A DNA stretch of 64,000 nt from Mesostigma viride (taxonomy: Eukaryota; Streptophyta; Mesostigmatophyceae; Mesostigmatales; Mesostigmataceae): contig RPFO01000412.1 in the NCBI GenBank assembly GCA_009746045.1, positions 1,336,313-1,400,312 on the forward strand, read 5' to 3'. Below, piece by piece: positions 1 to 11,600 of this stretch. Under the pieces are notes generated by a model. The model saw nothing but the letters and a program-made list of their open reading frames with translations, did no database searches and was not told the DNA's origin. Position 1 is the stretch's first letter. The number at the start of each line of letters is the position of its first letter. A program made the position numbers and the translations under genes.

Positions 1-1947
1 ACTGATTTTGCTGGCTCAACGAAGTTCCCTGTCCTTGGTGTCATTGATGTCAATGTGATGGGGGTGCTAGTTGAGTTTTGCGTGGTGGAAGGGTATAGTG
101 GTCCACCAATCCTTGGTCAGAACTTCCTTGTACGGGAGGATGTCTGGGTCAACTCCACCTGCTTGCGGCGGGAGGGGCATGCTGATCTGCCTCTTGAGGA
201 CTATGCTGTCATGTCTGACTGCCAACTTGTTGCTGTCATAGGCAACATTCGGCACGTGAACTATGCCCGTGAGAGTGATGTGCCGTTGGTAACTCAGTTG
301 TTGCTTCCTAAACGTCCTAGCTTGGCTAGTCTCGGCATTGGACGTCATGATGTTGCTACCCAAAGCCCTATCTCTTACCATGATGCTGACGTGGAGTGTC
401 AAACGGAGGAGGGGCTAGATGGGTGGACTAAGGCCATTATTGCGTCAGGTGAAAGGTGGCTTGCATACCGTGCTGTTGAACCGGTTGATGAAGTGCCCAG
501 TGGTGCTCGCCTTTTGCGCCACAAGTGGACTTTGGAGCGTAAGTTGGTGCCTGACACAACAACTAGGGTGCCTTTTGTTCGCCCGGTGGTCCTAGAATTT
601 TCAGGTACTAGTGATCTTCCGGACAATGCCATCTCAGCACCTGGGTTGATCAAGGATAATTGGCGCATGGTCCTGTCCTTCTACCTAGGCCAGCTCAACA
701 AGGGACTTCCGTATGAGTCAGCCCTCATGGATTTCAGCAAAGCTTTTTTGAATGGTGATCCCAAGCTCGCTGAGAATGTGTGGGCTGGCACGACCCGCTT
801 GTATGTGCGCTGTCCTCCCTTGTGGCAGCCTATCATGGGCAAGAAGTTTCTCCGTCTCTTGAAGGGTGTTGACGGTACTGTGACAGGTCCTCGGATTTGG
901 CGCCTTTGCCTCGAGCGTCTTTTGCTTGATGTGATGCACATGTACTATCATGACCTGGACCCCTCTCTGTTTGTTGGCTCATGGGAGGGGCAGCCAGTTT
1001 TTGTGTTCATTCATGTCGATGATGTGGACTGCATGGGCCCCACACCGTGGCTAGACTGGTTTTGTGCCACTGTTGCTCAGCACTTCCCGGTCGGCAAGGT
1101 CATTCGCCGCGTCTTGGACAAGTATGTCAAGTTCTGTGGCGTCGACACTATGCTCACCAAGGATGCCTCTGGCAGATATGTGATGAAGCTGCGTGCAGCG
1201 GGGGACTATGTTCAGGAGCTCATCACTCAGCTTTCATCCCTTACTAGTCAGTATATTCAGCCTGCTGAGTGTGGTTCTCTGCGGGGTAAGCTGAACTGGC
1301 TGGTCTCTACCGTCTCCCCTGACTTGGCGGTGCTTGCTCGGTTGCCAGATGACTTGATGTGCTCTCTTTCCCGCAATGTCATGTGTAAGTACATTTCTGC
1401 CTCCCCTGGGTTGGTCTTACATGGGGTGGACTATGAGCGGCCTATTCACTTGTCCGCGTATTGTGATAGCAGTTTGGATAGTGCTAATATCTCTAAGCTC
1501 CGTGGGCGCTGTGCCGCTGTGGTGCTTTTGAGTAATTCTGCCACTGTCCATGTCCCTGAATCTTCCCCTTCACCCTTTGCGTGGTTTTCTCGCTTACATC
1601 GGCGGGTGTATGTGGGTAGTGACACTGCAGAGGCTCGTGCCTTCTGCGAGACTGCTGAGGAGTTGATGTATTTCCGTGCGGTTCTTCGGTGGTGTTTGAA
1701 GTTTTGCCGTGTCATTCCACAGGTTGATACCACCATCTTCACGGATTCGCAGTCGCTGATTGACTTTTTGGCTGATCCTTATGCGCGCACGCGCAAGCTC
1801 GACTTCCTTCGTGCCAAAGAATATAGTGACGCTGTTTCGCTGTACCATGTTCGCGACAATGATAACATTTCAGATGCTTTGACCAAGCTGTATGCCAAGG
1901 CTAGGCCTCAGTATGACAAGCTTCGTCTAGTTCAGGCGACACTTTAA
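1..1947 (+). CDS. Copia-type retrotransposon polyprotein, 3' part (protease end, reverse transcriptase, RNase H)
   Basis: The frame is open from base 1, so the 5' part lies outside the window; it closes with TAA at 1945-1947. Bases 1-130 encode a stretch like the end of a retropepsin, with ILGQNFL at about 106-126. A Copia-family (RVT_2-like) reverse transcriptase follows: W-A-E-V motifs near 450-540, DFSKAFLNGD near 730-760, and the catalytic HVDD at 1012-1023, equivalent to the YVDD box. RNase H comes next, with YCDSS near 1459, TDSQ near 1741 and the typical end NISDALTK near 1865. The element would copy its RNA to cDNA for integration. No integrase fits between protease and reverse transcriptase, only about 95 residues. 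The frame looks intact. Confidence 0.85.
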   Translation, partial: TDFAGSTKFPVLGVIDVNVMGVLVEFCVVEGYSGPPILGQNFLVREDVWVNSTCLRREGHADLPLEDYAVMSDCQLVAVIGNIRHVNYARESDVPLVTQLLLPKRPSLASLGIGRHDVATQSPISYHDADVECQTEEGLDGWTKAIIASGERWLAYRAVEPVDEVPSGARLLRHKWTLERKLVPDTTTRVPFVRPVVLEFSGTSDLPDNAISAPGLIKDNWRMVLSFYLGQLNKGLPYESALMDFSKAFLNGDPKLAENVWAGTTRLYVRCPPLWQPIMGKKFLRLLKGVDGTVTGPRIWRLCLERLLLDVMHMYYHDLDPSLFVGSWEGQPVFVFIHVDDVDCMGPTPWLDWFCATVAQHFPVGKVIRRVLDKYVKFCGVDTMLTKDASGRYVMKLRAAGDYVQELITQLSSLTSQYIQPAECGSLRGKLNWLVSTVSPDLAVLARLPDDLMCSLSRNVMCKYISASPGLVLHGVDYERPIHLSAYCDSSLDSANISKLRGRCAAVVLLSNSATVHVPESSPSPFAWFSRLHRRVYVGSDTAEARAFCETAEELMYFRAVLRWCLKFCRVIPQVDTTIFTDSQSLIDFLADPYARTRKLDFLRAKEYSDAVSLYHVRDNDNISDALTKLYAKARPQYDKLRLVQATL

Positions 1948-2517
1948 ATTGTCCCTGTCTGATTTCAGGGTTACATCTTGCCCTGGCTGATGTGTGTTTT
2001 CACTCTTTTCTGAATTTCCTATTTAAAATTGGCATTGACCATGGCCTTGATGCTTCTCTCTGCGGGAGAGTTGCATACTATGTAATGGGCTCTTGTCTGG
2101 GTTTTCACCCGTTGATGCTTGGCGGTGGCCGGCATACTATGTTTCCGGGTTTCCCCAGTGTGGTACGATGAATAAATGACTTGCCATAATGATGTGTGTC
2201 TTGCACATGCATCCAAGTTCATGCGACCGCTATGCTTGTTGGTGTTGTTTCCCAACAAGACTTTGCCACTACTAGGATTGTGAAGTCGGTGACTGGGATG
2301 CGGCCGTACCGATCATCTTGAGTACATCCCTGTCCGTACCGACTCACAAAGAAAAAGAAGTCGGAGTTGTACTGTGTAGTTCTACTCAGTACCCTAAATC
2401 CTAGTGTGGACGCCGCGCCGTCAGCATCTTTGCTGCGACGGAATCTTGTGAACGGCATCTAGCGTCGCGCCGAGGAATCTCGGACTATGTTAAGCAAGTC
2501 CAATGCACCATGATAAG
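1948..2517. other. Downstream flank of the Copia element, possibly containing its 3' LTR
   Basis: No gene is visible here. A purine-rich run at about 2347-2366 could be a polypurine tract, but no pair of LTRs can be compared because the 5' end of the element is outside the window. The right edge of the insertion is therefore undefined; it lies somewhere before the methyltransferase exon at 2674. Confidence 0.4.
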
Positions 2518-2673
2518 TTAATGAGAAATAAATGCAACGTGACGGCGGACGAGGTAGCCGCCTGCGTGTTCCTCTGCGTAGCACCAAAGCACTTGCCTCT
2601 CGACGAAGAGCGTTGGTATCCAAAACACATTATTGCAACTCCCCCCACTTCCCCTGGCCCCCGGGGCGCCTAC

Positions 2674-5600
2674 CTTGTGCACGCGCATGTAGTCAGGCAC
2701 GCATCGCATCGTGCGGCTGCCCAGGTGGTCCTCCACCCACTGCTGCTGCGAGACGACCATGACCTTGGGCTCATACATGGTGGACGTGAAGCCGTCCATG
2801 TGGCGCCAGCTGGCGTCCGTCACAAAGGGCACGGCTGCACAGCGCAGCTTGTCCACCCCATTCAGCTCCTGCACGATGTGGTTGCTCACATGGGTGGCGT
2901 CCGCGCAGTCCTGCATGTCGCGGCGACCGGACGCATGGGTGCAGGGAGGTAATGACACAAGGACGACACGAGGGACAATGAAAAGAGAAGCCAGTGAGGG
3001 ACCTCCCCGCCATGGTCTGAAGCAGCCATTTTAACCCTGTGGGACATTGGTTTGGCATGAAACGCTGTTCTGTCACGCTAGTCTGCTCATGAGAAGAGAC
3101 GAGACAACTTGCCCCCAGAAGACAGAAGTCATGTGGAGGGCTCATGGGTGGTCAAGTGGGTGGGTGCCTATCCTGCGCAAGGTGGAAGCCTGCTACCTCA
3201 GCTAGCCTTCAAGCTGACCAGGGTGTGGGCTGGGCACCCATTCGCTGCCAGTTCATGGTGCCCGGTCCAACTACAGCCCTATCATGAGCTCGTATACACA
3301 ACGTCCCATCTAGTGAGCTGCTGTGCACAACATCTCCCTCTACTAAGCTGCTCTACTGTATCTTGCGAATGTGGGCACGCGCGAGCGCACACTCGGGCTC
3401 ATGCGGCCCTCTCATACGGCCCTCCCAGACACAACCCTCCCATACGGCGAATGGCGGCCCAAGTCACCGACTTGGATCCCCTCCTGCCCCCACACGCTGC
3501 CATCCGCGCAAGAACCCAACCACAGTATCTGCGCCTGTACTCAGCATCGGGGTACCCACCGTATTCCACCGACTTGGATCCCCTCCTGCCCCCACACGCT
3601 GCCATCCGCGCAAGAACCCAACCACAGTATCTGCGCCTGTACTCAGCATCGGGGTACCCACCGTATTCCACCGACTTGGATCCCCTCCTGCCCCCACACG
3701 CTGCCATCCGCGCAAGAACCCAACCACAGTATCGGCGCCGGTACTCAGCATCGGGGTACACACCGTATTCCACCGACTTGGATCCCCTCCTGCCCCCACA
3801 CGCTGCCATCCGCGCAAGAACCCAACCACAGTATCGGCGCCTGTACTCAGCATCGGGGTACCCACCGTATTCCACCGACTTGGATCCCCTCCTGCCCCCA
3901 CACGCTGCCATCCGCGCAAGAACTTAACCACAGTATCGGCGCCTGTACTCAGCATCGGGGTACACACCGTATTCCACCGACTTGGATCCCCTCCTGCCCC
4001 CACACGCTGCCATCCGCGCAAGAACCCAACCACAGTATCGGCGCCTGTACTCAGCATCGGGGTACCCACCGTATTCCACCGACTTGGATCCCCTCCTGCC
4101 CCCACACGCTGCCATCCGCGCAAGAACCCAACCACAGTATCGGCGCCTGTACTCAGCATCGGGGTACACACAGTATTCGCACACCTGTGCGGATGCATCC
4201 CACCAGGCACAGGACCGATCCGCACCTTGCGCAGGTAGCAGGCGTAAGGTGTGGGCGGCGGCGCAGTGTACGGTACAGTGAGCGTCTCGGCCATATCTTC
4301 GCTGCGTCCCGTCAGCTCCTGCGCCACCCTGGGCAGGTCGATGGTCAGCGAGTCGCCGAGCACCAGCGAGCGCAGCAGGGTCGTGGCCGGGTGCTTCGCC
4401 GTCGCGTACTTCTGCCCGCCATAAGGCCATCCGTTGCAGGGAAAAGGGTGGGGAAAGAAGGGGGCGAAGGAAGCGGGGGGAGGGAGGAGAGGGAGGGGAG
4501 ACCCACAAGACACGCTACCCTTTGTTAGGGTCTGTGGGTTATCGGGTCAATCATACACATGATCCAACAAAAGGTTCGGTCCACCAGCCAACCATCATAT
4601 AGTCCGGTGAGATGGCATGGGGCACGCGAGATGTGGTACCCACTAGAGGCGGGGTGGACTGTGGGGCCCAGAGTGGGATGGCGTAAAAGAACAGGTGCAG
4701 TGGCATCGCAGGGGACTTGTGCTGTTGATTAACGTGCTCACCCTTGCCAGACTTGTCAAATACCAATACGAGCAGTGGTGAGTAGAAGCAGCCAATGGCC
4801 CTCTTCTAGTGCTATGTACGTAAACAGTACCAAAAAAGTGCTATTCTTAACCATCGCGCAAACAAGGGGAAACCATTACCCAACAACCGTGCCTGGTGAG
4901 AATAGTTACAGCGGCCATTACACAACCACCGTGCCTGGTGAGAATAGTTACAATAAACCATCACACAACCATGCCTGGTGAGAATAGTTACAGTCCTACG
5001 AAACCTTGAAGCTTGAGTGTCCACTATTAGCTTTGCAATCTAGACACGGACGTCCGTTCTTGAATACCAAGCTGGCAAATGCCATGTCCCAGGTGACAGG
5101 TCCCATGACAAATGCGATGCGGCATGCTCCCAGGACAGCCGCATGCCTCCTGGAAAGGGGGTGCAACCATTCATGACAGCCCTCACAAGCCAGCCGGACT
5201 TCCCGACCCACGGCCCCATCAGCTACCCAAACTCTAAACCCGTAACGCTGGTGACAATCCTCACCCACATCTCGCTCCATGGGCTTTACCGCCGGCCACA
5301 GTTTCCTCACCCACGTTTCTCTCCATGGGCAGCACAGAGGGTGGCGGCTTTCCCACCCACCTTTTGCGCACCGTGCAGTACAGCGAGTGGCGGCTTTCCC
5401 ACCCACCTTTTGCGCACCGTGCAGTACAGCGGGTGGCGGCTTTCCCACCCACCTTTTGCGCACCGGGCAGAGCGGGTGGCAGCTTTCCCACCCACCTGTT
5501 GCGCACCGTGCAGTACAGCGGGCAGCGGCTTTCCCACCCACCTGTCGCTCCATGGGCAGCGGGTAGCAGCGGTCGGAGCCGAGGAACGCGGCTGTGAGGG

Positions 5601-8600
5601 GCCCCTCGTCGACCTCGAACTTCTCGCAGATGGGTGTGGGGATGCGGGGTAGTATGGCCGGCGCCCGCGATCCCATGAGGATCAGCCGGTCCCGCGTCTG
5701 GGGGCAGCCGTACGCGCCCGTGCGCACGCGCTTGTCAAACACCATCCTGGGGGGTTGGTGCCCGTGGGTGGTGGAGAAGGCGGCGGAGGCGGATTCGGGC
5801 GGGGATGCGATGGAAGTTGCGCGCGCAGTGTTAGCATTAGCATCGCAAGAGTTGTGCAGGCGGTGGGAAGAGAGACAGGCAGGCGGACAGGCCGTCACAC
5901 GCACCATGAAAATCTGGGATCCTGGTGCTGTCCCTTGCACCAAGAAGCAACGCTGGCTCGCTCTAGGGAACGGTGCGATGTGACGGGCGCAAGCTGCGCT
6001 GGCTCAAGGTCCCCCCCCTCCCCGCATGGCCCCTGCTGTGGAACTACCCCGGTGCCCATCGCATGAGGATGCCAGTGCGATGTTACAGCCCGGGTGAGTG
6101 CACGCATAGGGTGGCAGCATACAGGACGGGGGCATGGTGGCCCAGTAGTGGCATGGCACTGAGCATGCGGACCGGGTTGTGGTCACATGGACTAAACAGT
6201 TGCGCTGTGGTGGATCCCACAGTGGACGACCCACAAATCACCCGTGGGGGTACAGCGGCCCCTAATTCATTTATTACCATGGATGCCTGCCCTGTGTGCG
6301 CTGACAGGTGCGTCTCCATGATTGTCGACTCAGAGCACCACTCCCTGGGAAGCCATGCCCCAATCGGATGGATTTGCAATATCATCTACAACCTCACTCT
6401 TCTACCATAGCAATAACACTACTATAATCATTCCTCCCACGCGACTCACCAGTAGCTGTGCCCCATGCCACCCACTCACGGGCAGCTGTGCCCCATGCCA
6501 CCCACTCACGGGTAGCTGTGCCCCATGCCACCCACTCACGGGTAGCTGTGCCCCATGCCACCCACTCATGGTTAGCTGTGCCCCATGCCACCCACTCACT
6601 GGTAGCTGTGCTCGGTGAGCGCGCACTTCATCCAGGCAATCACGCCTTCCTTAGCGACAGCTGGCACCTGGCGTGTCGAGGAGGGCAGGAACAGGGACAG
6701 CACCCCTCAAAGCAGGGTGGGTACACGGGCGAGGTTACAAGCCGCATTCTGCGCAGGTACGGTTGGCGGCATTCGCCAGGCAAAGCCGGGAAAGGAGCGA
6801 AAACAGACGTGTATTCTGCACAGGTACGGTTGGCGGCATTCACCAGGCAAAGCCGGGAAAGGAGCGAAAACAGACGTGTATTCTGCACAGGTACGGTTGG
6901 CGGCATTCACCAGGCAAAGCCGGGTAAGGAGCGAAACCAGAGGTGCCTTCCTGGCACTGACTGCTGGGCGCAATGGAGCTTGCTTGGCTGCTGGTCGTTG
7001 CCAGACGGCTGGTGCAGTGAAGCTTAAGCACCATCACAGATGCACAGTCACTATCCAACCTGGCCATGCTGATCATGCTATAGTAGGGGAGCTTTGGCCA
7101 TACATGCTACATGTAGCAGCAACCCACTTCAAGCAGCCTAGTTGCATGAAGAAAACTGAAACAACAGTTGGGAAAGTGCAGCCAATGTAGATTACCACGG
7201 TCCTGCTTCCTGCCCACCAGCAGGGACCATTCATCACATGGAGTTTGAAACGCACCGGAGAAACTCAATACCACTCTATTTACTGCTGCCCATGGGCGGT
7301 TGTACTTGTCTCACCTACTCCACAACTCAAGTTCTGCATGGTGGTGCCTTCCCTACTCCATGACTAGGCAAAGCACCACCTTGCCTATCATTATACGAGG
7401 CCTCATCAACATAACAACTGTGGAGTGCCTCCCCTCCACCCCCATGAAGAGCGCCTAGTGGTGCCTCCCCTCCTCCATGAAGCGCGTGTTGTGGTGCCTC
7501 CCCTCCATGACTAGGCAAAACAGCACCTTGCCTATCACCACACGGAGCCTTGCCTATCTAACCATGGCAAGCCTTACCTCCTCCATGACCATGAAGAGCG
7601 GCCGGAAGAGCCAGACGGCCTCCAGGAAGCGCACGAGCAGCGCGTTCTCTGGGTGCGTGAGCATCTTCTTCAGGTCCTCCTCCATCACACGTGTCGTGTT
7701 GTAGCCGCTGAAGCCCTGCGGCGCACAGGCAGCACAAGAGGTGGCCACAAACAGCAAGTGCCGGATGCAAGAACAAGGTACTGAATGTGAGCACACGCGC
7801 AGCAGCACCCACAAGCCCAGCCCGCCAATGTCAGCAACCCTGGGATCACAGGCGTGCAAGTATAAAGCGCATGCACCCGATGCACAGAGGATGCCTTGCC
7901 AATCCTCCACAAGAGGCGATGACGAGATGGAGGAACCTGGGTGGCTCGCTGCGACGCACCTGGCAGGGTGGGCCGCCCGCGATCACGTGGACGTCCCCCG
8001 GCAGGGGGAAGACGTGGGGCCCGAATGCGTCCGACTTGAGGTAGGCCGCCGCGCTGGCCGCCAGACCATGCGCGTCCGTCACCCAGCGGTCCTTCTTGCC
8101 GGGGCTGGACACCTGTCGTGCATCCAGCACAGGCCAACGACCGACATGTGCAGAGCGGTGAAACAAGCTGCCCGCATGAAGGGACAGCATCCATGCCTTG
8201 CCAAGGAACGCGCCCTGGGTGCTTGGCGATGCACTATGGCAGTGTCAGCGTGCGCCTGGCTATGACACCACGTGACATCGCTAGTAAAGACAAGCAAGCC
8301 CTGGTTGGCGCACGTCATCATCGTCTTGCCCATTGCCTTATGCTGTGGAATATGCCACGGCACAAAACAGGATGCAAACACCACGTCTATCCATGCACAT
8401 TGCCTCGGCGTGCCGTCTGAGGGCACAAAACAGGATGCAAACACCACGTCTATCCATGCACATTGCCTCGGCTTGCCGTCTGAGGGCACAAAACAGGATG
8501 CAAACACCACGTCTATCCATGCACATTGCCTCGGCTTGCCGTCTGAGGGCACAAAACAGGATGCAAACACCACGTCTATCCATGCACATTGCCTCGGCTT

Positions 8601-11600
8601 GCCGTCTGAGGGCACAAAACAGGATGCAAACACCACGTCTATCCATGCACATTGCCTCGGCGTGCCGTCTGAGGGCACAAAACAGGATGCAAACACCACG
8701 TCTATCCATGCACATTGCCTCGGTGTGCCGTCTGAAGGCAGCGGCTGCCGGGTCGACTAAGCCGCTGCTATTTTTTGCACAGCAAACTGTCTGCAGATTT
8801 CTTCAAGGCCAGCGAGACTGCCAGCGTTGCCGATTCCTTTCGTCGCGTTCTGGGCCCCATGCCGGCAAGTGTGCGGATCACCGACTACCATCCACCAAAG
8901 GTTCTGCTGCCACTGCTGCGGTGGTGACCGTTTGCGTGTGGCAGTGGGTAGCCTGCTTCCCCGACCCTGTCTCCCCACCGCCAGTAGCATCAACGGCAAC
9001 CGGCGCCACGTGCCAACCCCTTCCCTGCCTCTCCCCCTTGACCAACACCCACAAAGGACAGGCCAGCGATGACAGCAGCTGACCAGCAGACCACCACGCG
9101 GCTCCACCTCGGCCACCTTTCTTGGCCATCCTGTCCCCACCCCTGCTACCCAGCTGCCTCAAGCGCGGCGCCCACCTTAAACTCGAGCCAGCGCAGGGGC
9201 ACCTCCCCATCGTACTGCCTCTGGGTGACCACGTCCCTCCCCTGCTTCTTGAGCGTGCCCTTGTGGATGACGGTAAGCGCATGCGCCTTCTCGAAGTTGA
9301 TGCGCATGCCCGTCACCTGCTCGCCCGCGCACTTCTGCAGCCGCGTCGCACCCACCCCATCCGTGATGCCCAAGCACACATTAGAACATGACATGTTGAG
9401 ATATCACTAGAAGGAAGTAGTTGTAGGTAGTCCAATATGAAGGTGCACAGACCTTTAAAGTGGTTTGCGTCACAAATTAGTGCACTTTTGCCAAAAACCC
9501 CAAGTGTAGGTTGTAGACAATCCATGCCACTTTTGGAAGAGCATGTAAGCGTGCCATCTGCGTTGCAACTGCCCCACAGGCAATAGGGGGAAACTGGTGC
9601 TTCTTACCCAGAGGAAAAGCAAGCCTCAGGCACTGGTGGCAACCGCAACAAGCATTACAGCTCTCCATTGATAAACTGTGCTGTCTGTAACACGCTACTC
9701 CTGCACACGCACCCACCCGCCTCCGCGCGCGCGCGCGCGCGCCCGCCCGCCCGCCCGCCTGCCCACCCACCCACCCACCCACCCACCCACCCACCCACCC
9801 ACCCACCCACCCACCCACCCACCCACCCACCCACCCACCCACCCACCCACCCACCCACCCACCCACCCACCCACCCACCCACCCACCCACCCACCCACCC
9901 ACCCACCCACCCACCCACCCACCCACCCACCCACCTCGCTTGTGCCTGAGCACCCACCCACCTTGCGTGACCGCGTCCGCTTGATGGTCATCAGCCGGCG
10001 CACGGTGGCCAGAAAGCGGCAGATGCCCATGTGCACTGTGTTCACCGCAGGGAAGTTGCGCCGGTAGGTGGCCACGGGCGCCGCTTCAATCTCCACCGCG
10101 GCAACGACGGAGATGGACACCTGGGTCTCCCCCTGGCCAGGGTGCGCCATGCAACGCATGGTTCAGGGGGTGCAGGCACGTCGCCACAAAGAAAGAATGC
10201 ACATACTCGGAGACATGAGCACGCACGCAAAGTTCACCAAACAATCGCGTGCACCATGTGTGTGTATGCTCTGCACACATGTGGCCGTGCACAAGACGGT
10301 CTGCAAAGCGAAATGGCATGCGTTCTTGTTTCCATCAAAGGGAGGTCCGAACCCGGATTTCTGAGCATGAGGCGCAAGGTCCAACGTGCAGGCTCTGGGA
10401 TTCAGGAACGAGTACAGGCCATCTTCTAAACCGCCTTGCAAAACCTAAATGTGAAACTGAGGCAAGGTCTAGGGCCAAAACGGCTACGCATACTTCCCAC
10501 TCCTTACCTAATTGTAGGTAGGAAGAGTTTGGTGAAAACTAAATTCGTGTAAACAGCTGGCTCAAAAAGCCAACCAACCAATAACCGACATATTTATCGC
10601 AAAAACAAAAGAATCAAGGTGAGCATAAAATTCACAAGCATGATCTACTTACACAAAAAATGACAAAATTACATGACTCAACACAACTTTCTTTGTACTG
10701 GTCACAGTCGACCCTTACCCTAGAGCACAATCTAACATTCACCCCCAATCAAAGTACACACTCAAAGTAAAAAATGCACCCAATACTTTTTGTACTGTGG
10801 ACGTGCCCTGTCCGGCTGCCTCGCTCGCTGCCCCGCCCAGTGTCCGGTTGCAGAGCGTTATGGGAAGCGTTGCGCAGCGGTCATGAGCCTCCGGCATCCT
10901 CATGTCATGGCGCTACTAGGCTAGTGATGCCAAGCTGATCGTGGTAGCCGCTGACAGGAGACAGTGAGCACGGCACACGACAGGGGTTGCATGCCATGGC
11001 TGCATAACCATGTCGCCCAGCCACAGCCTGGGTACTCACCAGGCCACCCTCCAGGCTCTTGAGGAAACCCTCCATGTGGAGCCCCCCTGCGCCCGAGAAG
11101 AGCTGCAGGATGCCGCCGCCGAGGTCAGTGCCAGCGCGCACATGGGCAACAGTGACCATGCCAGTGAGCGCATGATGGCAGGGTATACTTGACCATGCCA
11201 GTGAGCTCATGATGGCAGGGTATAATTGACCATGCCAGTGAGCTCATGATGGCAGGGTATAATTGACCATGCCAGTGAGCTCATGATGGCAGGGTATACT
11301 TGACCATGCCAGTGAGCGCATGACGGCAGGGTATACTTGCATTCTCAGTCACCCACTAGTGACAGAAGAAGACAATCCGCGCAGATACGCCAAGGGGCCA
11401 CAAGCGCAGCGAAACCATGCTAAAACCATGCATCTAAACCTGTGCTCTACACCGGAGCGCGCTTGCACTACAGAAAACGGTGTGGAGTGAGCACGCCCAT
11501 TCCCCCGATCACACTTGGCCCCGCTTCCCCCTCTCCAGCTCCATGGGCCGGCCTGCCAGCGCATACCTCCGTGCACATGAATCCCCCCGACCAGTGGCCT

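Noticed and set aside
2518-2673. Alternative methyltransferase C-terminus by reading through the exon 12 donor to the stop at 2518
   Set aside because: The added residues resemble no methyltransferase motif, and the donor AAG/GTAGGC matches the other introns. Retained-intron use cannot be excluded.
8358-8745. Possible CRISPR array (regular repeats)
   Set aside because: Units are directly adjacent with no variable spacers, in a eukaryotic intron; it is a minisatellite. The same applies to the other regular arrays.
9650-10159. Frames of HPPTHPPT or GGWVGGWV repeats around the CCCA array
   Set aside because: Translations of the tetranucleotide array; the only genuine coding part nearby is methyltransferase exon 5 at 10120-9962.
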